A stretch of DNA of 18,918 nucleotides from contig JANQGC010000357.1 of NCBI GenBank assembly GCA_028277515.1, positions 1-18,918 of the forward strand. The letters are read 5' to 3'. The position numbers were made by a program, and so were the translations under genes. Positions 6,913 through 16,020 of the stretch are shown here, in pieces (position 1 is the stretch's first letter; every line of letters begins with the position of its first letter). Below the pieces are notes generated by a model. The model was not told the DNA's origin, searched no databases, and saw nothing but the letters and a program-made list of their open reading frames with translations. The stretch is from Anaerolineae bacterium. Lineage in GTDB: Bacteria > Chloroflexota > Anaerolineae > Promineifilales > Promineifilaceae.

Positions 6913-6974
6913 GATCCTCATAAATGAAACGTACTAAAAGCGATGGCCGGCCATAGGTTGACGCTGCGAGTGGA

Positions 6975-9900
6975 GTGCACTACCCTTTCAAAGCGAAACT
7001 CATTCAGGGTTTAAAGCGTTTTATGGGTCGATTGCTCAGATATAAGGTTGATTTGCTTATCTTGGCGGGATTTTTGATCCTGCCTTTTTTGCTGTATGGG
7101 AGTGTGTCCCTGGGCAGCAAGACCATGCTGCCCGTTGACAACCTGTTCCAATGGGCGCCCTGGTCTGAGGCCGCAAGCCAATTTGACGCTGAAATTCCAC
7201 ATAATGCGCTGCTCACTGATTTGATCATTGAAAACTACGCCTGGAAGCAGTTCTTTGTGGACAGCCTGCGCCAGGGTGAGATTCCGCTTTGGAATCCCTA
7301 TTTGTTTGCCGGTGCACCCTTTCTAGCTACCGGACAGCATGGCATGCTGTATCCTTTTAGCTGGCTGTTTTTCTTTATGGCGCCGGCTAAAGCATATGGC
7401 TGGTATACCGTGATCCAGCTTTGGCTGGCGGCGGTTTCTATGTATGTTCTGGCCCGCACCTTGGGTCTGCGCCGGGGCAGTTCAGCTTTGGCCGGATTGG
7501 TGTATCAAGGCAGCGGCTTCTTGATTGTCAGCGCGGCTGTTTTCCCAATGATTATCGGCGCGGCCGTCTGGCTGCCCCTACTACTGGGCTGCATTGAGAA
7601 GGTCATAAGCAACGGCGAAAATAGTAATAAAACGACCATGCTCTGGGTTGCCCTGGGAGCCTTGGCGCTTGGATTGCAGATATTAGCCGGCCATATTGAG
7701 ATCACCTACTATACTTTATTGATTATGGCTGCCTATGCCGCCTGGCGGTTGGCCATGATGTTTTTGAGACTGCGCCGGCCGGCAAACCTGGCCAAACCGG
7801 TGGGTTGGCTGGCAGCCCTGGTCTTCCTGGGTTTAATGCTGGGCGGGTTGCAACTGCTGCCTTTTTACGAAGTTGGCCAGGCCAATTTTAGAGAAGGATC
7901 AGCCCCTTTTACGGAAGTGCGTGGATGGGCGTTTCCACTGCGCCGGGTGATTACCCTGGCTCTGCCAAATTTCTATGGTAATCCGGCGCATCACAGTACG
8001 GTTAATCCCTTCACGCTGCAGCAGATTTCCTTTAAGCGCAACAGTTTTGGCCAGCTAAATCCCCAGGGCGCTTATAGCAGCGATTGGGGCACTAAGAATT
8101 ATGTGGAAGGGGGGATCTATCTGGGTATCTTGCCCCTGATGCTGGCTGTGTTTGGGGTCGCTGGTATGTGGCGAAAAAAAGTCGGGCGCTTACGTCGTGG
8201 CCAAATCCTCTTTTTTATTGTCCTCGCGTTCTTTTCCCTGGCCTTCATTTTTGGCACCCCGCTCTATGCTCTGCTCTATTATGGTCTGCCGTTTATCAAC
8301 CAACTGCATACACCCTTCCGCTGGGTGTGGCCGCTGGCACTGGCAGTAGCTGGGCTGGCGGGCGCGGGTGCCGATCACTTGCTGCGGCGCGGTAAATCGG
8401 ATGGCGGCAGATTGTTGGGATCGGCCGTCGTGGGGATAGGCTTGCTGGCAGGATTGAGTTTACTGGCCTTGCTTTTCCTGAGTTGGATTTTCTACGGTCA
8501 AATGGAGTCCCAAATAGACCGTCTCTTCCACAGCCTGGCCCTGGCTCCCTCCGCTTTTGCCGATGTGATTCAATTCTACAGCTACACATTTTGGCAGTTG
8601 CTGACCCTGGGAATTTTGCTCATTTTAAGCGCGGTTATCATATGGATTGGATTACGTGGTAAAAGAACGCTTTTTATTGTTCTGGCCGCGCTGCTGATTA
8701 TCGGGGATGTTTTTCTGGCCAATCGCGGGTTCAATGCGGCGGAAGACCCGGCGCTCCTGGCTTATAAACCGGAGTTAATCACCTGGCTGGAAGAGCAACC
8801 TGGAATCTGGCGGCTAACCAGTTTTGCTCCTCAGGGAGACAAGCCACTCAATGCCAATTCTCCCTGGTTATTTAATATAGAGGACATTCGCGGCTACGAT
8901 TCGATTATTCCCAAACAGTATACGCAATACATGGCGGCTATTGAGCCGCAAAATGAACTGCCTTTCAACCGCATTCAGCCGATATCCAACTGGGAATCGC
9001 TTAATTCACCTTTGCTAGATGTCCTCGGCGTACAATATATCATCTCATCGGAAGCTATAGATCTCCCTAAGCTGGAGCAGGTTTGGCAAGGGGAAGGCGT
9101 TCGTGTGTATGAAAACCTGGCTGTGGCTCCCAGGGCTTACACACTGCCCCAAACGGCAACCGTGTCGGCGAGCGATACTCTGACTGCCTTAACCGAATGG
9201 GACCCACGACAGTATGTCATCATTGAAAATTTGGATTTGTCCCCGGGTTTCAACATGGACCTAACCGCGCCCGTGGCGGGTCTGCTGCAGGAAGCGCAGA
9301 TAACGGAATACCGCAACATCCAGGTGACACTGGATGCCCAGGTTGAGCAACCATCCTGGTTGATCCTCAATGACAGTTATTTTCCAGGATGGCGGGCATA
9401 CGGTCGCCCGCAGGGGAGTCCTGAAAATGAGGAGCAGGAGATCGCGATCACACGGGTCAACGGCAATTTTCGGGCAGTGCCCTTGGAGCCGGGGGAATGG
9501 ACGGTGCGCTTTCGTTACAGCCCGGCCAGTTTTCAGCTAGGTGGTCTCGTTTCGGCGATGGGGGTGATTGTTCTGCTGTTCGCAACGGCCGTCTGGGGCT
9601 GGCGCAGTTTATACAGACCAGGATCTGGTCTGACGCTCACGCACAGCATCGTTAAAAACAGCGCCCTGCCGATGGGTCTGAACCTTTTTAACCGGGCGAT
9701 TGATTTCCTGTTCGCCATGTATTATCTGCGGGTCTTGGGACCGGAAGATGCCGGACGATATGTGACGGCAATCACTACGGCCGCTTTCTTTGAAATCCTC
9801 GCTAATTATGGACTGGACATGCTGTTGATCCGGGATGTGGCCAAAGATCGGGGTAAAGCCGACCATTACCTGTTCAACACGACGCTACTGCGCCTGGCGG

Positions 9901-11108
9901 CCGGGCTTGTGGCCAGTATTCCGATCTTGATTTTCATGTGGAGCACAAGCTTCAGCGAGAATCCACTGACCACGGCCGAGATTGTAGCCATCGTATTAAT
10001 CATGATCGGCATGATCTTTTCGGGCATGTCCAAGGGCGTCACCGGCTTGTTTTATGTGTATGAAGAAGCGGAGATTCCGGCGGCCATGACCACGGCAACC
10101 ACTATCCTGAAAGTTGGATTTGGTGTATTGGTGCTTTTGCTCGGTTATAGCTTTGTTGGCCTGGCGGCCGTTTCAATTGTGGTCAATATCATTACCCTGG
10201 CCATCTTGCTATTCCTGGCCGTGCGCCGGTTCGGTTTGCAAGGACCCTGGCAGTTTGATTGGGGGCTGCAAAAAAGCCTGGTGTATAAAGGTTTCCCGTT
10301 GATGCTTATACACTTGCTGCAAACCGTCTTTATATCTATTGATATTTTGCTGTTGCGCTTGATGTTGGCCAATGGGGAAGAGGTTGTTGGCTGGTACCAG
10401 AATGCTTATAAATGGTTCAATGCTTTGCAGGTGATCCCCGCATTTTTCACCCTGGCCCTGTTCCCCATCATCACCCGCGAGATCGAAAAGTCTATCGACT
10501 CTGCGCGGCGCATGTATTCAATGTCGCTCAAGTTGATGCTGCTGCTGGCTTTGCCGATTGCCGCCTTTACGACATTTTTAGCTTATTTTTTGGTGCGTTT
10601 GTTGGCCGGACCGCAATATTTACCCCACGGGGCGATCGCTCTACAAATCGTCATTTGGTCGATTCCTTTCGGCTGGTTGAACAGTGTAACCAACTATGTG
10701 CTCATCTCGCTTGGCCTGGAACGTTTGCAGCCGCGAGCATTTGCCATTGCCGTAGGCTTTAACATTGTGGCCAATATCTTATTGATACCCCGTTACTCCT
10801 ATGTCGCGGCCTCGATCACCACGATTTTGTCAGAATTAGTGCTTATGGCTGTTTTCGCCTATTACTTGCGAAAGCGAATGGGTGGGATACATTGGTTGGG
10901 ATTCATGTGGCGCCCCTGGCTGGTAACCCTGGTTATGGTTGCCGGGATGTGGTTAGGTAGCCAGGTTCATTTGCTTGCCGGCTTGCTTGCCGGCGCTTTG
11001 ATTTATCCCCTGGGTTTGTTGTTGCTGCGCGTGATTGGTGAAGATGAGCGGCGTGTCCTGGCAACTATTCTGCCTGGGCGCTTGAGTGAGCGTTTGCGAT
11101 TGGTTTAG
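6975..11108 (+). CDS. Fusion of YfhO-type membrane protein and Wzx-like oligosaccharide flippase
   Basis: This 1377-residue multi-pass membrane protein is two full-length proteins in one frame. Residues 1 to about 875 are YfhO-like. A first membrane helix at 24-45 is followed by the loop motif PVDNLFQWAPW, then EIPLWNPYLFAGAP, about a dozen hydrophobic segments, and an extracytoplasmic beta domain ending with the typical NDSYFPGWRAY motif (about 797-807) and a last helix. From about 885 to 1377 it is a polysaccharide flippase of the MVF/MATE type: FNRAIDFLFAMYYLRVLGPEDAGRY, GLDMLLIRDVAK, and about 12-14 helices. YfhO proteins are linked to glycosylation of teichoic acid-like polymers from lipid-linked sugars; Wzx exports lipid-linked glycans. 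The fusion suggests coupled transfer and flipping. Start GTG 6975 is the first after a stop; ATG 7023 with AGGG 13 bases upstream is an alternative. Confidence 0.85.
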   Translation: MHYPFKAKLIQGLKRFMGRLLRYKVDLLILAGFLILPFLLYGSVSLGSKTMLPVDNLFQWAPWSEAASQFDAEIPHNALLTDLIIENYAWKQFFVDSLRQGEIPLWNPYLFAGAPFLATGQHGMLYPFSWLFFFMAPAKAYGWYTVIQLWLAAVSMYVLARTLGLRRGSSALAGLVYQGSGFLIVSAAVFPMIIGAAVWLPLLLGCIEKVISNGENSNKTTMLWVALGALALGLQILAGHIEITYYTLLIMAAYAAWRLAMMFLRLRRPANLAKPVGWLAALVFLGLMLGGLQLLPFYEVGQANFREGSAPFTEVRGWAFPLRRVITLALPNFYGNPAHHSTVNPFTLQQISFKRNSFGQLNPQGAYSSDWGTKNYVEGGIYLGILPLMLAVFGVAGMWRKKVGRLRRGQILFFIVLAFFSLAFIFGTPLYALLYYGLPFINQLHTPFRWVWPLALAVAGLAGAGADHLLRRGKSDGGRLLGSAVVGIGLLAGLSLLALLFLSWIFYGQMESQIDRLFHSLALAPSAFADVIQFYSYTFWQLLTLGILLILSAVIIWIGLRGKRTLFIVLAALLIIGDVFLANRGFNAAEDPALLAYKPELITWLEEQPGIWRLTSFAPQGDKPLNANSPWLFNIEDIRGYDSIIPKQYTQYMAAIEPQNELPFNRIQPISNWESLNSPLLDVLGVQYIISSEAIDLPKLEQVWQGEGVRVYENLAVAPRAYTLPQTATVSASDTLTALTEWDPRQYVIIENLDLSPGFNMDLTAPVAGLLQEAQITEYRNIQVTLDAQVEQPSWLILNDSYFPGWRAYGRPQGSPENEEQEIAITRVNGNFRAVPLEPGEWTVRFRYSPASFQLGGLVSAMGVIVLLFATAVWGWRSLYRPGSGLTLTHSIVKNSALPMGLNLFNRAIDFLFAMYYLRVLGPEDAGRYVTAITTAAFFEILANYGLDMLLIRDVAKDRGKADHYLFNTTLLRLAAGLVASIPILIFMWSTSFSENPLTTAEIVAIVLIMIGMIFSGMSKGVTGLFYVYEEAEIPAAMTTATTILKVGFGVLVLLLGYSFVGLAAVSIVVNIITLAILLFLAVRRFGLQGPWQFDWGLQKSLVYKGFPLMLIHLLQTVFISIDILLLRLMLANGEEVVGWYQNAYKWFNALQVIPAFFTLALFPIITREIEKSIDSARRMYSMSLKLMLLLALPIAAFTTFLAYFLVRLLAGPQYLPHGAIALQIVIWSIPFGWLNSVTNYVLISLGLERLQPRAFAIAVGFNIVANILLIPRYSYVAASITTILSELVLMAVFAYYLRKRMGGIHWLGFMWRPWLVTLVMVAGMWLGSQVHLLAGLLAGALIYPLGLLLLRVIGEDERRVLATILPGRLSERLRLV

Positions 11109-11131
11109 TTGATCTGGGATTGGAAAGGGGT

Positions 11132-13111
11132 ATGAATTTCTCAGGCGAAGAGAGTGAGATCGTAAGCGCCAAACGGCCGTCCAGCCATATTTGGTGGCTG
11201 GTCTTGATTTTGCTCATTGCCGCCTCCTTGCGCATCTATGGTGTGGCCTCAATTTCACCCCCCGGATTGGAGCATGATGAAGTGGCCAATTGGCTCATCG
11301 ATCGGGCGATTCTTGAGGGGCAACATGCCATTTATTTTAGCCAGGCCTATGGTCATGAAGCGGGGTTTCATTATTTACAGGCCATATCTATCGCCTTGCT
11401 TGGCGATCATGCGTTGGCTATACGCTTGCCGGCGACATTTGCCGGCCTGCTGCTGATCGCCATTCAATATGCCTTGACCCGCCGGCTGTTTGGCTACCGG
11501 GTGGCTCTCTGGTCCGCAGCGTTTTTGGCGGTTCTGTTCTGGCCGGTTTTTTACAGCCGGCTGGGACTGCGGGCGATTTTATTGCCCTTCATGTCCGGGT
11601 TGGCGCTGTACGTCTGGTGGAAGGCGTGGCAAATGGTTCCAACTGCGCCTGGTCCGGGACGGCCTGGGGCGAGGGCTATCTTTTGGTTTGGCTTATCCGG
11701 GTTTTTGGCCGGATTGACCCTTTACACTTATATGGCGGCGCGCGCCGTGCCCATCTTTTTCGCCATCTTTTTGGTATACCTGGCCATTTTCCATTGGGCA
11801 GCGTTCAAAAGCCGATGGAAAGGTATTCTGCTTTTCGTTGTTTTGCTGATTCTGGTTGCCGCCCCATTATTTCTCTATTTGCAAGCCAATCCGGGCGCGG
11901 AGTTTCGGGTCACTGAAATTGATGCGCCCTTGAAGGCTCTGCTCGCCGGGGATCTGGAACCGGTGCTAGAAAACAGTATCAAAATCCTGGGCATGTTTGG
12001 TTTTAGCGGCGACCCCTTATGGCGGCAGAATGTGGCCGGCCGGCCGGTGTTTGGGCCTGTTCTGGCTCTGCTATTTTATTTTGGTTTACTTGTTGCCTTA
12101 TGGCGTTGGCGGGATGCGCGCTACGCCTATTTGCTGCTGTGGTTAGGGACCTCAGCCGTCCCATCTGTCGTTACTGTCGACGCTCCAAGCTCCATCCGCA
12201 TGGTGAACGCTTTGCTGGTGGTTACGATTTTCCCCGCGCTATTTATACACATTATTCCCAAGTTATCCACAAAAATCGGCCGTTATTCCACAGGTGTGGC
12301 CTATTTGTTGGGTCTGTTGCTTTTAATCACCCATATATGGTGGACAGGGATCGGGGTTTTCCACACCTGGCCGGAAAATGATGAGGTACAGTTTGTCTGG
12401 CAAGCAGCGTTGACGGACACGGCCGCCTATTTAGACCAGGCCCAGGAGCGCGACCCTACTGCTATTGGTGGTTGGTCTCCAAGCACGATGGACCCGGTAA
12501 CGATAGCCCTCTCCATGCACAGTCGTGATTTAAACTTGCGGTATTTCGGGTCAGATTCCACTGCTGCGCCGCTGACCACGATCATTATTCCGCATGTTGA
12601 GCAAGGAAATAGCAGCAGAATCACGCGCCCTTCCATCCGAGATTTTGCTCCTGAATTAGAAAACGTTCTGCAAGAATGGGGAGCTGCAGTGCACGATTTT
12701 GGCAGCTTTGTTCTTTATGAAATCAGTGAAGAACAGGTAGCCTCTCCTCCGCGGGCGTTGGAAACGATCTTTGGTGATGAACTGAAGTTATTGGGTTTTG
12801 ATAGCGATAGGGGATGCGCTGCCGGAAGATGCCGGCTGCTCACTTACTGGCAGGTTCTGGAATCCCCGGCCGAGGGACGTCGTTTTTTCTTGCACGCTGT
12901 GGATCAAACAGGAAACCTTATTGGGCAATTTGATGGGCTGGATGCGCCCGCCACCTATTGGCAGCAAGGAGATTACCTGATCCAGCACCATGCCCTGGCT
13001 TATGAAGGGCAGGAGCCGGTTGAACTGAGATTAGGGGTGTATCAGCCCGATTCCGGGCGCCGACTGTTGGCCCAAGATGGCCAGGATCATATTATTGTCC
13101 CTTTGCCTTAA
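11132..13111 (+). CDS. Glycosyltransferase family 39 (ArnT/PMT-like) membrane protein with C-terminal beta domain
   Basis: From ATG 11132 the protein has 659 residues. An in-frame TTG at 11120 is possible, but GGAAAGGGG lies between the two and suits the ATG better. The first helix is followed by GLEHDEVANW; the Asp-Glu pair (Asp49-Glu50) is the catalytic/metal site of the GT-C PMT/ArnT fold, which transfers sugars from polyprenyl-phosphate carriers. The next loop (HEAGFHYLQA) and about ten helices up to residue 435 fit the family. After about residue 440 comes an extracytoplasmic part. Its last 110 residues (ELKLLGFD to the end, with LTYWQVL and LHAVDQTGNLIGQ) form a beta-rich domain seen appended to GT39 proteins in Chloroflexota, to my recollection. 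The gene follows the YfhO-flippase gene by 23 bases, so they are likely co-transcribed and act in the same surface glycan process. Confidence 0.82.
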   Translation: MNFSGEESEIVSAKRPSSHIWWLVLILLIAASLRIYGVASISPPGLEHDEVANWLIDRAILEGQHAIYFSQAYGHEAGFHYLQAISIALLGDHALAIRLPATFAGLLLIAIQYALTRRLFGYRVALWSAAFLAVLFWPVFYSRLGLRAILLPFMSGLALYVWWKAWQMVPTAPGPGRPGARAIFWFGLSGFLAGLTLYTYMAARAVPIFFAIFLVYLAIFHWAAFKSRWKGILLFVVLLILVAAPLFLYLQANPGAEFRVTEIDAPLKALLAGDLEPVLENSIKILGMFGFSGDPLWRQNVAGRPVFGPVLALLFYFGLLVALWRWRDARYAYLLLWLGTSAVPSVVTVDAPSSIRMVNALLVVTIFPALFIHIIPKLSTKIGRYSTGVAYLLGLLLLITHIWWTGIGVFHTWPENDEVQFVWQAALTDTAAYLDQAQERDPTAIGGWSPSTMDPVTIALSMHSRDLNLRYFGSDSTAAPLTTIIIPHVEQGNSSRITRPSIRDFAPELENVLQEWGAAVHDFGSFVLYEISEEQVASPPRALETIFGDELKLLGFDSDRGCAAGRCRLLTYWQVLESPAEGRRFFLHAVDQTGNLIGQFDGLDAPATYWQQGDYLIQHHALAYEGQEPVELRLGVYQPDSGRRLLAQDGQDHIIVPLP

Positions 13112-13113
13112 TT

Positions 13114-13158
13114 GAGGATCGATTAGTCCTTTCTGACAGAGTGGACTAATCGATCCTC
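13114..13158. terminator. Perfect 16-bp hairpin, likely terminator of the glycan operon
   Basis: GAGGATCGATTAGTCC (13114-13129) and its exact reverse complement (13143-13158) are separated by a 13-base loop, starting 2 bases after the GT39 stop codon. TGTTTTCC follows, a short U-tract for the plus-strand transcript. The stem is unusually long and mismatch-free and contains a palindromic ATCGAT, so a protein-binding role for the downstream gene cannot be excluded. Confidence 0.6.
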
Positions 13159-13175
13159 TGTTTTCCAGCAGACTA

Positions 13176-13189
13176 TATTATGGTAAACT
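13176..13189 (+). promoter_or_regulatory. TATTATGGTAAACT motif, candidate -10 region (copy 1)
   Basis: The 14 bases TATTATGGTAAACT occur here, 20 bases before the start codon at 13209, and again without mismatch at 16021-16034. TATTAT would serve as a -10 hexamer, with transcription starting near 13188 and a short leader containing the AGGAGG. There is no recognisable -35 box 17 bases upstream, where the right arm of the hairpin ends. Confidence 0.35.
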
Positions 13190-13196
13190 AAATCTC

Positions 13197-13202
13197 AGGA
13201 GG
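13197..13202 (+). promoter_or_regulatory. Strong Shine-Dalgarno AGGAGG
   Basis: AGGAGG sits six bases before ATG 13209 and is the only full-consensus ribosome-binding site in the window at correct spacing. It fixes the start of the chimeric solute-binding protein gene. Confidence 0.75.
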
Positions 13203-13208
13203 CCATCT

Positions 13209-15833
13209 ATGTCTGAACGGACTTATAATATCATTCTGGTCATCTTGATCGTGGTTGCTTGTATTGTTACCGGAGCACTGCTGTACCTTATTTACAGCAC
13301 GACGATCGCGCCGGACCCCACGCCCACACCGACACAGCGGCCAACTGTCCCTGCATTGCCTGAGGATGCCTGGTCACGCATTCGGGCTTCTGGTGAACTG
13401 GTGGCGGGAACATCGGCCGACTATCCTCCGTTCGCATATTGGACAGGAGAATATCAGCTTGATGGTCTTGACGTTGCTCTGATCAGCGAAATCGGCGCAG
13501 TGCTTGGACTGAATGTTGAAATTAAGGATATGGCCTTCGATGGTCTCAATTGGGCCTTGGAATTAGAGCAAATTGATGTGGCCATTGCCGCCTTATCCAT
13601 CACACCCGAACGGTCGCAAGCGCTGGATTTCAGTGATGTCTATTTCGTCAGTGAAGACGCAATTTTGGCGCGGGCCGATTCCAGCATCCCCCCCGTCACC
13701 GAGGTTACAGACCTTGCTGCCTATCGCATTGGCGTGCAAAGGACGACGGTTTACAGCAACTGGGTTTATGAAAGCCTGGTCGACACCGGTCTCATGCCGG
13801 CCAGCCAGGTATTGGAATACGAAGAAATTGAACTGGCTGTGCGCGACCTGCGCGAAGGGCGTGTTGATGTCGTTATCTTAGATTTCCCCGTGGCCCAGGT
13901 AGCCACTTCCCAGGGTGGGGTGAAACTGGTCGGCCAGGGCCTCAACACTCAGTATTTTGGTATTGGAATTCCGAAGGGAGAGGAGCAATTAAGGATCCAG
14001 ATCAATAATGCCTTGCGCGAGTTGTATGATAGTGGCAGGCTTGGAGAATTGACCCAACAATATATGGGCGTTGTACCAATTCCCCCCCAACCACCTCCTA
14101 CACCAGAGCCGGGAACGCCAACACCACCCCCTCCGCCTACTCCGACACCGGCACCCTGTGTGGATGGCATGCGCTTTGTGATGGATTTAAACCTGGATGA
14201 TAACAATATGCAGAACCCTCCAGTTGTTCAGCCGGGTCAAGCTTTCAGGAAAGGTTGGCGTGTTCAAAACACCGGGACATGCACCTGGGACGGCAACTAC
14301 AAGTTTACATTTGATGGGGGCAATTCTGCGGCAGCCAGCATGGGTGGCCAACCTACACCTGTTGTGGGTACGGTTGTACCTGGTGCGCAATATGATGTTT
14401 ACGTTGACCTGGTCGCTCCGGCTGTGCCGGGTGTGTATCAAGGCTTTTGGGTGTTGCGAAATCCGCAAGATCAGAAATTTGGTGATCGCTTCTGGGTGGG
14501 CATTACCGTGCCTAGCCAGCCGACAGTTACCCCACTGCCTACCCAGACACCTTCTCCGGGCATCACTTTTACGGTTGATAGCAACCGCATCTTTGCCGGA
14601 GAATGTGTCACCTTTAGTTGGGTAGTCACCGGATCCCGGGCTGTCTATTTTTACCCCGACGGCCAACCCTGGCAGCAAAACCAGGTACCGGCCCAGGGTA
14701 GCAGGGTGGAATGTCCACCAGTGACGACGAATTATAATCTTAGGGTTGTAAAACTGGATAATTCAGTGGAAGTTCGACAGATAACCATATTTGTCGAACA
14801 AGTGCCCGGCGCACCGCTGATCGAACGCTTTACGGTCGATCCTCCCAGTCAAATTACGATTGGCCAGTGCGTCGATATTACTTGGTCGGTTACAGGTAAT
14901 GTCTCCTCTGTTAAATTGACGCGTGGTAATGTTGAAATATGGCCAGGGGGCGCACCGATTTCAGGCACCTTGCAGGATTGTCCTCCTGACTCAGGTCAGG
15001 CAGTCTATACGTTGGAGGCTACCGGACCGGGAGGGACGAGCAGGCTGCAAAGAACGATCAACGTGCTGCCAAGGCCAACGGCCGTCGTGACAAATACTCC
15101 TCCACCGCCGGAGGCGACGGCGACTTTGACGCCAACCCCGGTAACACCTACCCCGATCCCGCCCATCATTTATTCCTTTACGACCAATCCGTCGGAACTG
15201 GAGACGGGAGAATGTACGATTGTCACCTGGCAGGTTGGGGGTGATGTCTCGCAGATCGATCTGCTGCGCAATGGTATTATCATTGTGCCTAATGCGCCTT
15301 TTGGCGGCTCAATTCAGGACTGCCTCAATGCCACCGGCAGTTATGTATACCGGTTGCAGGTGCTCGGCCGAAATGGGGAAACGGAATTTGAAGATAGAAC
15401 CGTGCAGGTGAGCGATCCGCCTACACAGCCGACCCTTGTACCAACGGCGACAGCCACCCAGTCACCTGTACAACCTCCGCTGCAAGACTCATCCTGGTTC
15501 CTGCAATCCTATATGGACAGTACCGGATCACCAGTGCCGGTACTCCAAGGTTCCTCGATTACGGCCTTTTTTGACTCAAGTGGCGAACTCAGCGGCTCAT
15601 CTGGTTGTAACACCTACTCTGCCAACTACACAGCGGATTCCAGTTCTATTTCCATTGGCCCGCCTAACAGCACGCAGATATTATGTACTGATCCGCCTGG
15701 CGTGATGGAACAGGAAAGCGCTTACCTGGCTTTGCTGCCAACAGCCAGTTCATTTACTATCAATTCGGAACTACTTTCGATTAGCGATGTCAATGGGCGT
15801 GCCATTTTAGAATTTATCATACGCGAGCGCTAA
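13209..15833 (+). CDS. Membrane-anchored chimera: solute-binding domain, NBR1-type Ig, three Ig-like repeats, META domain
   Basis: This 874-residue extracytoplasmic protein has an N-terminal membrane helix (8-30) without a lipobox, then a PTPTPT linker. Residues about 55-292 are a family 3 solute-binding domain: ELVAGTSADYPPFAYW, then LDVALISEIGAVLG, AALSITPERSQALDFSDVY and GRLGELTQQY. Such domains bind amino acids or similar small molecules. After a Pro/Thr linker, 317-436 form an NBR1-type Ig domain with the four-tryptophan pattern (GWRVQNTGTCTW, GFWVLRN, RFWVGI). Three related Ig-like repeats follow (about 450-530, 535-620, 653-735), each with GxCvxxxW and a second cysteine. The end (about 760-874) is a META domain with GCNTYSANY and MEQESAYLALL. 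No ABC permease or ATPase gene lies nearby, so a sensor, scaffold or binding role is more likely than uptake. Confidence 0.85.
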   Translation: MSERTYNIILVILIVVACIVTGALLYLIYSTTIAPDPTPTPTQRPTVPALPEDAWSRIRASGELVAGTSADYPPFAYWTGEYQLDGLDVALISEIGAVLGLNVEIKDMAFDGLNWALELEQIDVAIAALSITPERSQALDFSDVYFVSEDAILARADSSIPPVTEVTDLAAYRIGVQRTTVYSNWVYESLVDTGLMPASQVLEYEEIELAVRDLREGRVDVVILDFPVAQVATSQGGVKLVGQGLNTQYFGIGIPKGEEQLRIQINNALRELYDSGRLGELTQQYMGVVPIPPQPPPTPEPGTPTPPPPPTPTPAPCVDGMRFVMDLNLDDNNMQNPPVVQPGQAFRKGWRVQNTGTCTWDGNYKFTFDGGNSAAASMGGQPTPVVGTVVPGAQYDVYVDLVAPAVPGVYQGFWVLRNPQDQKFGDRFWVGITVPSQPTVTPLPTQTPSPGITFTVDSNRIFAGECVTFSWVVTGSRAVYFYPDGQPWQQNQVPAQGSRVECPPVTTNYNLRVVKLDNSVEVRQITIFVEQVPGAPLIERFTVDPPSQITIGQCVDITWSVTGNVSSVKLTRGNVEIWPGGAPISGTLQDCPPDSGQAVYTLEATGPGGTSRLQRTINVLPRPTAVVTNTPPPPEATATLTPTPVTPTPIPPIIYSFTTNPSELETGECTIVTWQVGGDVSQIDLLRNGIIIVPNAPFGGSIQDCLNATGSYVYRLQVLGRNGETEFEDRTVQVSDPPTQPTLVPTATATQSPVQPPLQDSSWFLQSYMDSTGSPVPVLQGSSITAFFDSSGELSGSSGCNTYSANYTADSSSISIGPPNSTQILCTDPPGVMEQESAYLALLPTASSFTINSELLSISDVNGRAILEFIIRER

Positions 15834-15982
15834 ATGGCCTATTTTTATGCCCATACAACAAAGTGACAGTCGCTTATTAAGTGCCTGGCTGCTTACCGGT
15901 ATTTGTTAGGCCAGGTGAACATCATTTTTATTGGGGTGAGACCATCATAAGAATGTGGCTCTAATTACATTCTAAAAGGAAT

Positions 15983-16016
15983 ATCCGTGCTAAAATGGGG
16001 GAGATTTAGCACGGAT
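15983..16016. promoter_or_regulatory. Perfect 12-bp hairpin just upstream of the 16025 gene
   Basis: ATCCGTGCTAAA (15983-15994) and TTTAGCACGGAT (16005-16016) are exact inverted copies with a 10-base loop ATGGGGGAGA. The loop holds the only SD-like sequence (GGGGGAG) before the start codon, which is eight bases beyond the hairpin. No T-tract follows, so a terminator is unlikely. An operator or translational control stem is possible. The rest of the 191-base gap (15834-16024) shows only a weak CCTGGC/GCCAGG stem. Confidence 0.45.
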
Positions 16017-16020
16017 GTTC

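Noticed and set aside
9600..9640. YfhO-flippase junction as a lost stop codon or assembly join
   Set aside because: The frame runs without stop or abrupt change through the junction, so a true fusion is the simpler reading; read coverage would settle it.
11120..11131. TTG start for the GT39 gene
   Set aside because: No SD at suitable distance; the purine-rich GGAAAGGGG lies after the TTG and before ATG 11132.
15884..15915. CCTGGC/GCCAGG stem as terminator of the chimera gene
   Set aside because: Only six pairs with a 20-base loop, and the nearest T-run is about ten bases away, so the support is too weak.
15995..16009. Tiny leader reading frame (ATG GGG GAG ATT TAG) before the secreted-protein gene
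   Set aside because: Four codons, with the nearest purine-rich site 14 bases upstream and inside a hairpin; no sign of attenuation.
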